Positions 19,171 through 27,715 of a stretch of 51,114 nt of DNA are shown here, in pieces. Position 1 is the first letter of the stretch; every line of letters starts with the position of its first letter. The notes under the pieces were generated by a model. The model was given only the letters and a program-made list of their open reading frames with translations. It had not been told where the DNA came from and searched no databases. This DNA is from an uncultured Scytonema sp. GTDB taxonomy: Bacteria; Cyanobacteriota; Cyanobacteriia; Cyanobacteriales; Nostocaceae. Where the stretch lies: assembly GCA_937873135.1 (NCBI GenBank), contig CALMVQ010000169.1, forward strand, positions 1 to 51,114, in the 5' to 3' direction. The translations under genes and the position numbers were made by a program.

Positions 19171-20079
19171 TCATTTTGAAAGAGTAACTAAAGATTCAAC
19201 TGGTTCAACCACAATATCTTGGCTGATGCGATCGCGCAACCGAGCTTCGATAGCAATTTTGAGGGTTGCCATACTGCTAGAACAGGAACCGCAAGCACCT
19301 TGAAGCATAACCTTGACGCGATCGCCATCAACATCGTACAGTTCCACGTCTCCGCCATCAGCCATGAGAACGGGTCTGACTTCTTCATCCAAAACTTTTT
19401 GAATCAGAGATATTTTTTGCACCGGAGTCAGCGGTTTGGATGGCTTTTCAGTCGTCGTTTTGTTTGCGGAAGCAATCACAGGGACAGCGGATTTTTGCAC
19501 TGATGTAATGATGTCATCAATATTTGCTAAACAAGAGCCGCATCCGCCACCAGCTTTCACATAGTTTGTGACTTCTTCAGCAGTCGTCAGGTTGTTTTCT
19601 GCAATGACACGCCGAATTTTATTCTCGGTGATACTAAAGCAGGTACAAACTAGCGCTCCTTCATCATCCTCTTCATGAACTTCTCTGACAATGCCTCGGT
19701 AATTGAAGATTGCTGCCTCTAGCGCTTCTTGCCCCATGACTGAGCAGTGCATCTTCGCTTCGGGCAATCCACCAAGGTAATTAGCAATGTCTTTGTTGCT
19801 CACCTGGAGGGCTTCGTCTAAAGTGAGGTTCTTTATTAATTCTACCAGAGCTTCCGAAGAAGCGATCGCACTTGTGCAACCAAAAGTTTGAAAACGGGCA
19901 TCGAGAATTTTGTCACTCTCAATTTCTACTTTCAGATGCAGTCTCAGAGCATCTCCGCAAGCTATGCTACCGACCTCTCCAGTAGCAATCTTAATTCCAG
20001 CTTCACCAGTCTCTTCTAATTGTCCTTGATTTTTAGGATTATAGAAGAATTCCAATACTTTATCTGTATATTCCCACAT
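19171..20079 (-). CDS. nifU: Fe-S cluster scaffold protein NifU
   Basis: 302 codons with the full three-part NifU structure: an N-terminal IscU-like scaffold (about 1-125, with conserved Cys in [16 protein letters not shown] and MHCSVMG), a central [2Fe-2S] ferredoxin-like domain (CTCF and GGGCGSC, about 145-190), and a C-terminal Nfu domain ([14 protein letters not shown], about 225-295). It assembles Fe-S clusters, using sulfur from NifS, for nitrogenase. It lies 80 bp downstream of nifS on the same strand. Intact. Confidence 0.97.
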   Translation of the reverse strand: MWEYTDKVLEFFYNPKNQGQLEETGEAGIKIATGEVGSIACGDALRLHLKVEIESDKILDARFQTFGCTSAIASSEALVELIKNLTLDEALQVSNKDIANYLGGLPEAKMHCSVMGQEALEAAIFNYRGIVREVHEEDDEGALVCTCFSITENKIRRVIAENNLTTAEEVTNYVKAGGGCGSCLANIDDIITSVQKSAVPVIASANKTTTEKPSKPLTPVQKISLIQKVLDEEVRPVLMADGGDVELYDVDGDRVKVMLQGACGSCSSSMATLKIAIEARLRDRISQDIVVEPVESLVTLSK

Positions 20080-20127
20080 AAATAATCTTGAATCTTGAAT
20101 TTTGGATTTTGGATGCGCGGATTGTTG

Positions 20128-20150
20128 GCTAATAGCTAATTGCTATTAGC
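20128..20150. repeat. Perfect 9-bp hairpin between nifS and nifU
   Basis: GCTAATAGC (20128-20136) and GCTATTAGC (20142-20150) are exact inverted repeats with a 5-base loop, in the 80-bp nifS-nifU spacer. There is no U-run after it in the transcribed direction. It is more likely a processing or stability element, or a repeat, than a terminator. Confidence 0.55.
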
Positions 20151-20159
20151 TATTGACCA

Positions 20160-21362
20160 TTAGCGATGGGCTAGTGCTTGTTGTTGCAGCCAACCGGCTT
20201 GATCATTTTTGAAGGGTGAGAGGGCACGAAGACGTTCCACGATACCGGGCATGACTTCTAAAACTCTATCAATCTCGGCCTCTGTAGTGAAACGGGAAAG
20301 GCTGAAGCGGATAGAACCGTGTAAAATTGTGTAGGGTAAGCCCATTGACCGCAAGACATGAGATGGTTCTAGAGATCCAGAAGTACAAGCAGAACCAGAA
20401 GAAGCACAAATACCGTGTTGGTTCAAGGAAAGTAGAATTGCTTCACCTTCAATATACTTGAAACCAATGTTAGCAGTGTTAGGCAGTCTTTGAGTGGGAT
20501 GCCCGTTGATTTCGCACTCAGGAATTGTCGCCATTAGGGTTTGTTCTAGGCGATCGCGCATTTGCTTTTCTCTGGCAGTCGCCTCTTGGATGTGCAGTCG
20601 TTCTAGTTCAGCAGCTTTGCCGAGAGCGACGATTCCTGAAACATTCTCTGTTCCTCCACGCCTTCCGCGTTGTTGGCTACCGCCAACGATTAGAGGACGG
20701 AATCTCACTCCACGCCGTAGATACAAAGCTCCAATCCCTTTAGGTGCATGAATCTTGTGCCCGGAAAGGGTCAACATATCAATGGTGCTCGTCTTCATAT
20801 TCAGAGGGATTTTCCCGACTGCTTGCACCGCATCGACATGGAACAGAGCGCCACACTCTTTAGATCTTAACCCAATTTGCTCAATTGGGAAAACTACACC
20901 GGTTTCATTATTGGCATACATAATCGTCACCAAAGCGGTGTTACCTGTGAGCGAAGCTTCCAGTTCATCGAGATCCAACTGTCCCTGACGGTTCACTGAA
21001 AGATAGGTAACGCTATAACCCTGCGATTCCAACTGCTTGCAGACATTTAACACTGCTGGGTGTTCCACTTGCGTGGTAACAATGTGTCGCTTATCTGGCT
21101 GCGCTAATAGTGCGGAACGAATAGCGGCGTTATCTCCTTCTGTGCCACCACTGGTGAAGATAATTTCTGATTCTTCAGATTCGAGTAAAGCCGCAACTTT
21201 TTCCCGTGCTTGCTTAACAGCTTTACCGACTTGCCCACCAAAGGTATGCATACTCGAGGGGTTGCCGTAATAATCTGTCAAGTAGGGCAGCATCGCCTCT
21301 ACAACTTCCGGGTCTACCTTAGTGGTGGCATTACTATCGAGATAAATGCAGTTCTTTTGCAT
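20160..21362 (-). CDS. nifS: Cysteine desulfurase NifS
   Basis: 400 codons from the ATG at 21362. A TTG three codons upstream (21371) is possible but less likely, because relatives start with MQ-NCIYLD. PLP-dependent fold: the Schiff-base Lys is in TLSGHKIHAPKG and the catalytic Cys is in the loop SSGSACTSGSLEPSHVL. It supplies sulfur to NifU. The 3' piece of fdxN lies 70 bp upstream, so after excision of the element nifS is again directly downstream of fdxN. Intact. Confidence 0.97.
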   Translation of the reverse strand: MQKNCIYLDSNATTKVDPEVVEAMLPYLTDYYGNPSSMHTFGGQVGKAVKQAREKVAALLESEESEIIFTSGGTEGDNAAIRSALLAQPDKRHIVTTQVEHPAVLNVCKQLESQGYSVTYLSVNRQGQLDLDELEASLTGNTALVTIMYANNETGVVFPIEQIGLRSKECGALFHVDAVQAVGKIPLNMKTSTIDMLTLSGHKIHAPKGIGALYLRRGVRFRPLIVGGSQQRGRRGGTENVSGIVALGKAAELERLHIQEATAREKQMRDRLEQTLMATIPECEINGHPTQRLPNTANIGFKYIEGEAILLSLNQHGICASSGSACTSGSLEPSHVLRSMGLPYTILHGSIRFSLSRFTTEAEIDRVLEVMPGIVERLRALSPFKNDQAGWLQQQALAHR

Positions 21363-21435
21363 TGCTTCCAATTTAATGTAACATGTGTGGCGACTAGCGA
21401 TTAGCCGTTAACTTTTGACTCTTAACAACTAATAA

Positions 21436-21477
21436 CTAAACTTTATGCTTTTGTAACTGTTCAGAGTATTTCTGTGA
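21436..21477 (-). CDS. fdxN: FdxN ferredoxin, 3' fragment (last 13 codons)
   Basis: Read on the minus strand, 21477-21436 gives SQKYSEQLQKHKV and a TAG stop, which matches the C-terminal tail of heterocyst FdxN. It continues in frame from the fdxN 5' part at 48481-48777 if the two are joined at the shared CTC (48485-48487 and 21476-21478). It has no start codon of its own and makes sense only as the far half of an interrupted gene. Confidence 0.88.
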   Translation of the reverse strand, partial: SQKYSEQLQKHKV

Positions 21478-21495
21478 GCCAAAGCACTCGCTATC
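21471..21495. other. fdxN element attachment site, nifS side
   Basis: The shared core is GAG on the plus strand at 21476-21478 (CTC on the coding strand). Just inside the element is TCGCTATC (21488-21495). At the other border GATAGCGA (48467-48474) lies at nearly the same distance from the core. On the excised circle these form an inverted repeat with 17-18 bases on each side of a central TC. That is the geometry expected for a serine recombinase site with a 2-bp crossover. Confidence 0.7.
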
Positions 21496-21529
21496 CAATA
21501 CAATTAATGGTTGTGTCGATAGGCTTTTT

Positions 21530-23071
21530 ATGGAAAGCTGGGGTTACGCACGAGTCAGTAGTGAGGAGCAGCAAACAGATAAAGGAGCATTGCGTAAGCA
21601 GATAGAGCGCTTGCGTGCTGCTGGATGCTCAAAAATATATTGGGATATTCAATCTCGAACAACCGAAGTCAGGGAAGGACTGCAACAATTAATTAATGAT
21701 TTGAAAGCATCTCTAGCAGGGAAGGTAAAATCGCTGCAATTTACTCGGATTGACCGCATTGGATCATCATCACGATTGTTTTATTCATTGCTAGAAGTGT
21801 TGCGCTCAAAGGGAATTACACTGGTCGCTTTGGATCAAGGGGTTGACCCTGACAGCTTGGGAGGAGAATTAACTATTGATATGCTACTTGCCGCCGCCAA
21901 GTTTGAAGTGAGGATGGTGACAGAGCGGTTGAAAAGCGAACGTCGTCATCGAATAAGCCAGGGAAAAAGTCATAGGGTAGCCCCATTGGGCTACCGCGTC
22001 CTCAATGACAAGTATGTACGCGACTGTTCACCGTGCGTTTGCTTGTTGGAAGGAAAGAGAGAGCTAACAGTATCTGATCTAGCTCGGCATATTTTTAATA
22101 CTTTTTTCGAGTGCGGTTCAGTTGCTGCTACAGTCCGCAAACTGCATTCAGATTTTGGGATCGAGGTAAACGCTTTTAATTGGAACAAGCCGGAAAGACT
22201 TTTACAGGTGATCAACGACGATGACCTTGACAACATTGCATTTACACCTGTCAATGCTAGCCATCCTTGGCGTTATCCCTGGTCTGGATTAAGATGGTCA
22301 ATCCCAGGATTAAAGTCAATATTGGTTAATCCTGTTTATGCAGGGGGATTGCCTTTTGATACTTACGCTAAGCCAAAGGGGAAGCGCAAACACTTTGATG
22401 AGTGGAAAGTAAAATGGGGAACCCATGATGATGAGGCGATAATCACCTGCCCCGAACATGAGCGAGTCAAGCAGATTATCCGGGGAAACAGAAACAATCG
22501 TTGGGCTTCAAGAGAAGATAACGAGGTTAACCCGTTTTCTACTTTAATCAAATGCGCTCATTGCAGTGGATCAATGACTCGCCACGCCAAACGGGTAAAC
22601 AAAGATGGGCAAGCTATCTATTATTTCCAATGCCGTTTATACAAAGCAGGCAGCTGCAGCAACAAAAATATGATTTCATCAAAAATTCTCGATATCCAAG
22701 TGGTTGATCTATTGGCAAAAGAAGCTGAACGGTTGGCGAACTTGGTGGAAGCAGACGAGCAACCTGTAGAAGAACCCGCAGAGGTCAAAACACTCCGAGT
22801 TTCCCTTAATACGCTTGAAACACTCCCAGCAAATCCGGCAATCGATCAAGCTAAACATCTGCTCAGAGAACAGATTGTACTAGCACTTGCAACAAAAGAC
22901 AATTCGTCTAAGCAATTCCTCATTGCTAAGGAACGAATTATCCAGGCTTTTTCTAACAAAGGTTACTGGCAAGGACTAAAACCACAGGATAAACGGGCAA
23001 TACTCCAGGGCTGCATTAGAAAAATATTCGTAGATGGAAACTTCGTTACAACCATCGAGTATTCCTACTAA
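21530..23071 (+). CDS. xisF: Serine site-specific recombinase XisF (fdxN element excisionase)
   Basis: 513 codons, almost the length of Anabaena XisF. A resolvase/invertase catalytic domain is at the N-terminus (WGYARVSSEEQQ, nucleophile Ser10; RIDRIGSSSRLF; VDPDSLGGELTIDMLLAAAKFE). It is followed by the large-serine-recombinase DNA-binding part with a zinc-ribbon-like Cys pattern (KCAHCSG near residue 344, FQCRLYKAGSC near 366) and a helical C-terminal region. It begins 50 bp inside the nifS-side border and reads into the element, away from nifS. Its role is to recombine the two fdxN borders and release the 27-kb circle. Its expression in heterocysts is inferred from the family. Confidence 0.95.
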   Translation: MESWGYARVSSEEQQTDKGALRKQIERLRAAGCSKIYWDIQSRTTEVREGLQQLINDLKASLAGKVKSLQFTRIDRIGSSSRLFYSLLEVLRSKGITLVALDQGVDPDSLGGELTIDMLLAAAKFEVRMVTERLKSERRHRISQGKSHRVAPLGYRVLNDKYVRDCSPCVCLLEGKRELTVSDLARHIFNTFFECGSVAATVRKLHSDFGIEVNAFNWNKPERLLQVINDDDLDNIAFTPVNASHPWRYPWSGLRWSIPGLKSILVNPVYAGGLPFDTYAKPKGKRKHFDEWKVKWGTHDDEAIITCPEHERVKQIIRGNRNNRWASREDNEVNPFSTLIKCAHCSGSMTRHAKRVNKDGQAIYYFQCRLYKAGSCSNKNMISSKILDIQVVDLLAKEAERLANLVEADEQPVEEPAEVKTLRVSLNTLETLPANPAIDQAKHLLREQIVLALATKDNSSKQFLIAKERIIQAFSNKGYWQGLKPQDKRAILQGCIRKIFVDGNFVTTIEYSY

Positions 23072-23199
23072 GCTGTTTCGCGTTTCCGTTTAGTCTCTGG
23101 CTTCGGTTCTGGAGTAGCCGAGGCAAATTTTAGTTCTTTATGTTTCTCCCATTCAAGAACTGTGCGAATTACCACTTGTGACCAAGATTCGTAAGCCAT
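23068..23199 (-). CDS. Small hypothetical protein, 43 aa, convergent with xisF
   Basis: An ATG at 23199 opens a 43-codon frame (MAYESWSQVVIRTVLEWEK..., Lys/Arg/Glu-rich tail) that ends on a TAG at 23068, overlapping the xisF stop by 4 bp on the opposite strand. It is amphipathic in its first half and strongly basic at the end. I do not recognise it, and there is no clear ribosome site. The tight convergent overlap makes it a plausible but unproven gene. Confidence 0.35.
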   Translation of the reverse strand: MAYESWSQVVIRTVLEWEKHKELKFASATPEPKPETKRKRETA

Positions 23200-23620
23200 A
23201 AGTACCACTGATCAATACTTTGAAAATAGCTAAGATTGAGAAAAAAATTTGTTCCTCGCAAGCCAGAAGCCCGTAAACGCGATGGCTATTACCAAAACCT
23301 TTATCCTGGATTGAGTTTGAGCATTTTAGACGCAGTGCGAATTATGACAGTACGTTGACAGGGTATTTGATCTCAAATCTAAAGTACCCTTTATTGACCA
23401 ATTCTGCGCCAGATGCACGCCTCCCCTTGGCTCTGATGTTCGTGGGGAAGCTGAGGGCTGGTGGAGAAAAGCCGATGAGATCGCCAAGCAACAGAAGCTA
23501 TTACACTAGGCAGGGGTGGGATAACCGAAGTGTCCAAAGCAACGGATCTGTTACCAAAAACAAGTTGACTTTGAATTAACTGGGTTATATAATAACGATT
23601 GTTAGATATAAAAAAAGACT
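23200..23620. other. Non-coding stretch with unidentified gene remnants
   Basis: No intact gene. Short stretches look like decayed coding sequence on the plus strand: near 23240-23360 a frame reading RKKFVPRKPEARKRDGYYQN, and near 23440-23510 one reading EAEGWWRKADEIAKQQ, each ended by stops. I cannot assign either to a family. A 74-codon frame at 23355-23579 has no support. Confidence 0.35.
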
Positions 23621-23826
23621 TAGGGCTTGCTGAAAAAGTCTACCAAGCGAATCTGGAGGTAAAACAGCTTGAAAAATAGAGAATTCGTCGCTAATTTACC
23701 CGACGATTTTCAATATGAGTGTGCAAGGATTTTGAGCCAAAGGACGCTATGAACTGGCACCTTTTTGGTCAATCAAAGCCTAGCAATCTTATCTAGCCTA
23801 CCTTCCAACTTGTTCAGCAAGCCCTA
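23621..23826. repeat. Miniature inverted-repeat element (about 204 bp)
   Basis: Perfect 14-bp terminal inverted repeats: TAGGGCTTGCTGAA at 23621-23634 and its complement TTCAGCAAGCCCTA at 23813-23826. The interior has no open frame. The size and GGGCTTGCTGAA ends suggest a MITE derived from a transposase-bearing IS that shares these ends. The outermost TA could be the duplicated target. Confidence 0.75.
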
Positions 23827-23899
23827 TTTATTCCTGTGGATTAGTACGCTTAGTCGTGTTGATTCTTTAACGGACAAGTGATTAATATTTATTTCCTTT

Positions 23900-24481
23900 A
23901 TGCCTAAAATTGTTGACCATGACCAATACCGCAAAGAACTACTCAGCAAGAGCTTTGACCTATTTGCCAAAAAGGGCTATTCTGCGATTACAATGCGTGA
24001 AATTGCTCAAGGTATAGGCGTTTCTACTGGAACATTGTATCACTACTTTTCCAGTAAAAAAGCTTTGTTTGAGCAATTAGTTGAAGAAATAAGTCAGCAG
24101 GATGTATTGATGGCAACGGCTGAGTTGCAAGGAACGCAAACGCTACAAGAACGCATGGAAGCTTTCGGGATATTTTTGGCTAAGAACGAGGATTATTTTA
24201 TTAAGCAGATTTTGCTTTGGGTTGATTTTTGTCAGCATCAAGACTCAAAGGAAATACGGAGTAGTGGTGGGTTTAAACGTGCTAATAAGCGGTATCAGCA
24301 GGCAGTCAGTGATTTTTTGAACATTCACGACCCGGTGCTAATATCCTTGGTATTGAACCTGAGTGATGGCTTAATTCTGAAGCGGCTATTTGGGAATGAA
24401 ACTATTTCTCTTACCGAACAATATGCCCTATTTGGTAAAATGCTAACAGCATATATGGAGAAAAACATATTGAAAATATAA
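23900..24481 (+). CDS. TetR/AcrR-family transcriptional regulator
   Basis: 193 codons. The N-terminal helix-turn-helix is typical of TetR (AKKGYSAITMREIAQGIGVSTGTLYHYFSSKKALFEQLV, shown by its key words ITMREIA and GTLYHYF), followed by an all-helical ligand-binding part (about 60-193). It lies 222 bp upstream of the devB-devC fusion on the same strand, as TetR genes often do next to the exporters they control. It may have repressed the exporter operon, which is now damaged. Ligand unknown. Confidence 0.9.
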   Translation: MPKIVDHDQYRKELLSKSFDLFAKKGYSAITMREIAQGIGVSTGTLYHYFSSKKALFEQLVEEISQQDVLMATAELQGTQTLQERMEAFGIFLAKNEDYFIKQILLWVDFCQHQDSKEIRSSGGFKRANKRYQQAVSDFLNIHDPVLISLVLNLSDGLILKRLFGNETISLTEQYALFGKMLTAYMEKNILKI

Positions 24482-24703
24482 TCGATTTATTAACAGTTTC
24501 AAAGATTAAATATCTCGGGATAAATCATTTAATTTTCAGTTTTAGTAAACTGTTACACTACTTTTTAACGAGTATGTATACTTAATGAAGTGTCAATAAA
24601 AACGAAGTATTATATCCAGTTTTGCGTCAATTTTAGAACTGCAATTATCTTGCCAAATAAATAATAAAAACTTTGTTCAAATTTTAGATAGGAATGAGAA
24701 ATT
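24482..24703. promoter_or_regulatory. AT-rich intergenic region upstream of the devBC fusion
   Basis: 222 bp, very AT-rich, with no open frame. TAAACTG/CAGTTT-like words near 24493-24550 and a TGTATACTTA-type sequence near 24575 could hold a promoter and a TetR operator. I see no convincing perfect palindrome, and the assignment rests on position only. Confidence 0.3.
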
Positions 24704-26122
24704 ATGCGTTTGAAGCTATTATCTAAAAATTCAAATCGATGGTTGATTGGGTTAGCCTTTGCTGCTCTTGCCATCACAGGTGGAATTACTGTTCATGCGA
24801 TTTCTCAGTTTGGGCAAGACAGATCAAGATCGTCATCTAAGTCTGTAGAAACAGCACTTCCTAAAGTGGCTGCACTAGGACGACTGGAGCCAGAAGCAGA
24901 GGTGATTAAGCTGTTTGCACCTCTGGCATTGGATGGCGATCGCATTGCTCAACTACTAATCAAAGAGGGTGAACAGGTAAAAGCCGGACAAGTTGTGGCA
25001 ATTCTTGATTCACGAGATAAACTAGCAGTGGCAGTGGCAGGTATTGCCTTTGCTGATATGCTGATATTTGTGCAAATGGGCTTTCAAGATGCACTTTATG
25101 AGAGTGCGACACAGCCTCATCGCCTGCTGGAAGCAGATTTGGTGATGACGAATCCCCAATTTCAAACCCTTTTCTCTGTCAAAAGCTTTTCTAGAGAACG
25201 GCTTTATCAAGCGTTAAGCCATGAAGGCGTTCAGTCGGTTAGTTATGTCTACATCGGTTCGGGACAGTGGAAAAATCCAGAAACTCGAATTAACCGCGCC
25301 ATTTTGATTTGGGGAGTTGATCCAGAAGCCCCTAGCTTGAATTTGCCAGAGGTGAAGCAAAATCCGACGCAGTTAAAACTCTTGAATAGAGTCTTGTTTG
25401 ACCGTGCTGGACGTCCGGAGTACGGGGCGATCGCTGACGCTGTACAAAAACACGGAACGCTGGAAGTAGAACTCAATCGCCAGAATATTCAAGTCATTGG
25501 ACTGTTTACCGTTGGTAGTTCATTTGCTGCTGATGGTAATGTCATCACGAGTCATTCAACGTTTTTGAAATTGTTTCCAGAACGTCAACCTAATCAGATA
25601 GAAGTCGGTTTAATTAAGCTCAAACCTGGTGTTGATCCGACTCAAGTCCAAGCACAGCTGAATAAAGAATTGTCACCAGATGTACGAGTTTTAACACCAC
25701 AAGGTTTTGCGGCGGTAGAAAAGTACTACTGGGAAAGTCAAGGAGCGATTGGATTCATTTTCGGACTTGGTGTCATTGTGGGATTTATTGTAGGAATCGT
25801 GATTGTGTACCAGATTCTCTACAGTGATGTTTCCGATCATTTACCAGAGTATGCTACGTTGAAGGCAATGGGCTATAGCGACGGCTATCTTCTCGGTGTT
25901 TTGTTTCAAGAAGCATTGCTGTTGGCGGCATTGGGTTATGTGCCTGGATTTTTGATTGCGATCACACTCTACCAAGTAACATACGCAGTAACTTTGCTAC
26001 CTGTTGCTATGTCGCTCTTACGTGCAATCACTGTGTTTGTCATAACAATAATGATGTGCGGCTTTTCTGGGGCAGTGGCAATGCGGAAGTTGCAATCTGC
26101 TGACCCAGCAGATGTGTTTTAG
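24704..26122 (+). CDS. Chimeric DevB-DevC exporter protein (internal deletion fusion)
   Basis: 472 codons. Residues 1 to about 106 are the start of a DevB-type membrane-fusion protein: one N-terminal membrane helix (about 13-32), then LGRLEPEAEVIKLFAP and GEQVKAGQVVAILDSRD. From about 107 the sequence becomes a DevC-type ABC permease without its first membrane segment (VAGIAFADMLIFVQMGF, PEYATLKAMGYSDGYL, last three membrane helices about 345-460, end LQSADPADVF). The fusion is in frame at a GCAGTGGCAGTGGCAGG stretch near 25025-25040. An ancestral devB-devC pair evidently lost the rest of devB and the start of devC. DevBCA exports heterocyst glycolipids; this chimera lacks the hairpin and barrel of DevB and is unlikely to work normally. 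Confidence 0.85.
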   Translation: MRLKLLSKNSNRWLIGLAFAALAITGGITVHAISQFGQDRSRSSSKSVETALPKVAALGRLEPEAEVIKLFAPLALDGDRIAQLLIKEGEQVKAGQVVAILDSRDKLAVAVAGIAFADMLIFVQMGFQDALYESATQPHRLLEADLVMTNPQFQTLFSVKSFSRERLYQALSHEGVQSVSYVYIGSGQWKNPETRINRAILIWGVDPEAPSLNLPEVKQNPTQLKLLNRVLFDRAGRPEYGAIADAVQKHGTLEVELNRQNIQVIGLFTVGSSFAADGNVITSHSTFLKLFPERQPNQIEVGLIKLKPGVDPTQVQAQLNKELSPDVRVLTPQGFAAVEKYYWESQGAIGFIFGLGVIVGFIVGIVIVYQILYSDVSDHLPEYATLKAMGYSDGYLLGVLFQEALLLAALGYVPGFLIAITLYQVTYAVTLLPVAMSLLRAITVFVITIMMCGFSGAVAMRKLQSADPADVF

Positions 26123-26157
26123 TGGGTAAGCGATGACAGAAATACACAAATAAGACT

Positions 26158-26787
26158 ATGGAAAAAGTAACTTCTTCTCATAACCCGATTCACATAGTAA
26201 CAACTCAACCCGTTATCTCTGCCCATCATCTCAACCATTACTTTGGTAGCGGTGAGCTTCGCAAACAAGCATTATTCGACATTAACTTGGACATTTACCC
26301 ATTTGAGATTATCATTATGACTGGACCTTCAGGTTCAGGAAAAACGACCTTGTTGACCCTTATGGGAGGACTGCGTTCTGCCCAAGAAGGAAGTCTGAAA
26401 ATTCTGGGACAGGAAATGTGTGGTGCTAGTAAGAAGCAGCTACGGGACGTTCGCCGTCAAATTGGCTATATTTTCCAAGCCCATAACCTGATGACGTTCT
26501 TGACAGCTAAAGAAAATGTACGGATGTCAATGGAGTTGCATGATGAGTTTCTGGATCAGGACATGAATGCCAAAGCTGTTGCCATGCTGGAAAGTATCGG
26601 TTTGGGACATCGTGCCGATTACTATCCAGAGAAAATGTCTGGTGGGCAGAAGCAACGGGTAGCTATTGCCCGTGCCCTAGTTTCCCAACCTAAAATCATT
26701 TTGGCAGACGAACCCACTGCTGCGCTAGATAAAAAATCCGGGCGTGATGTCGTGGAATTGATGCAGAAACTTTGCTTGGTCGAGTGA
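26158..26787 (+). pseudogene. devA: DevA-type ABC ATPase, 3' truncated
   Basis: 209 codons, of which about 205 are DevA-like. Walker A (GPSGSGKTTL), Q-loop (GYIFQAHNL), signature (MSGGQKQRVAIARAL) and Walker B (IILADEPTAALD) are all present. The frame leaves the family after ELMQKL at 26772 and ends four codons later in IS630 sequence, so the switch His region (normally LLVTHD) is missing. Without that histidine ATP hydrolysis should be defective. It follows the devBC fusion by 35 bp, so the remnant once formed a devBCA operon. Confidence 0.88.
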
Positions 26788-27291
26788 TTCCAGCGTGCGT
26801 GCTTCGCAAGAACGAAGAAATTGCTTCAGTTTCGACCAACACAGTTCTATGGGAGATAGATCTGGAGAGTAGGGGGGCAAAAACTTGACTTTTGCACCGA
26901 CGGATTCAATTGCAACTTTTACACGCTCAGCGTGATGAACTTTTAAATTATCCATGACCACAATCGCTCCTTTCCACAACTGAGGTGCTAAGACCTGAGT
27001 CACATAAGTGAGAAATACCTCAGTATTTATACTTCCTGGCACAGTCATCGCTGCAACGAGTCCATCGAGGTTTAAACCACCAATTAAAGAAACGTTTCCA
27101 CCCTTACTTCCAGGGATACTACCAACTGCTCTTTCACCATCTACTGCTCTAGCAAACAACCTTGACATTGATAAATTCAATCCAGCTTCATCGACAAATA
27201 TCAGGTTTCGGACATCAATCCTATCTAAAGTTCGGCGATAATCATGCCTTAACTCTTGCACTCGTGGGGTATCTTGCTCGCTGGCATAAAG
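26725..27291 (-). pseudogene. IS630 transposase, catalytic part (frame 2), C-terminus replaced
   Basis: DDE catalytic core. The first Asp is in IFVDEAGLN, the second in VVMDNLKVH and the Glu in LSPIELCWSKLK, all present. The family-like sequence ends at SLDQA (26773). The last codons, to 26725, are antisense devA. Its start depends on a frame change at the A9 run (27293-27301) shared with the upstream frame, as is common in IS630 elements with programmed frameshifting. The truncation probably makes it inactive. Confidence 0.85.
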
Positions 27292-27715
27292 ACTTTTTTT
27301 TTACACGTAAGCCTAATTTTTCTACCGCACGATGCATTGTAGTGATACTCACACTAATCCCTGTGCGTTCTGCATAGCGATGCCTGCGGCGGGCTACGCC
27401 AACGCATAATTCTCTGAGCAACAAATCATTTTTTTCCTCAACCAAAGACTGGATAATGCTCAGGTCCTCGTTTTGAATTGTCGGCTTTTGGTATCCGCCA
27501 CGTCGCTTCGCCTCAATTTGTCCATTTGTCCGATACTGACGCAGTAGGTTTCGTACAAATGACAAGCTGATCTTGAATCTTTGCGCCAACTGGCGTTGAG
27601 AGCCTTCTTTTGCAACACACGCCATAATCACGCGCTCACGCAAATCCCTTGAGTAAGATACTGGCATCTATTCAAACAATACTATCTCTTCAGTGTACCA
27701 AGCTCTGTAGTTCAA
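26773..27715 (-). mobile_element. IS630-family insertion sequence, truncated at its transposase 3' end
   Basis: Two overlapping transposase frames on the minus strand lie between the broken devA and the broken ABC exporter gene. The transposase C-terminus is cut at SLDQA and joins devA directly, so one IS end is lost. The other end lies near 27715, close to a TA, the usual IS630 target. The IS probably mediated the deletion that removed the ends of both neighbouring genes. Confidence 0.85.
27242..27667 (-). CDS. IS630 transposase, DNA-binding part (frame 1)
   Basis: 141 codons. An N-terminal helix-turn-helix pair (SYSRDLRERVI, SQRQLAQRFKISLSFVRNLL) is followed by the start of the catalytic domain (GLRVKKKSL). 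At the A9 run (27293-27301) a frame change would continue into the second frame as TLYASEQDTPRVQELRHDYRR. The stretch CVGVARRRHR is not normal for the family. It corresponds to an in-frame copy of the small Nostoc repeat GCGATGCCTGCGGCGGGCTA at 27379-27398. Confidence 0.88.
   Translation of the reverse strand: MPVSYSRDLRERVIMACVAKEGSQRQLAQRFKISLSFVRNLLRQYRTNGQIEAKRRGGYQKPTIQNEDLSIIQSLVEEKNDLLLRELCVGVARRRHRYAERTGISVSITTMHRAVEKLGLRVKKKSLCQRARYPTSARVKA

Noticed and set aside
21467-21471. Alternative border core TACTC shared with the nifB-side site
   Set aside because: Five bases match (TACTC on the coding strand), but this join drops QKYS from the FdxN tail and makes the flanking GATAGCGA/TCGCTATC arms unequal (19 versus 10 bases). 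The CTC join fits the tail of relatives and gives near-equal arms.
23355-23579. 74-codon plus-strand frame upstream of the TetR gene
   Set aside because: No ribosome site, no recognisable domain, and a neighbouring frame looks more like decayed coding sequence.
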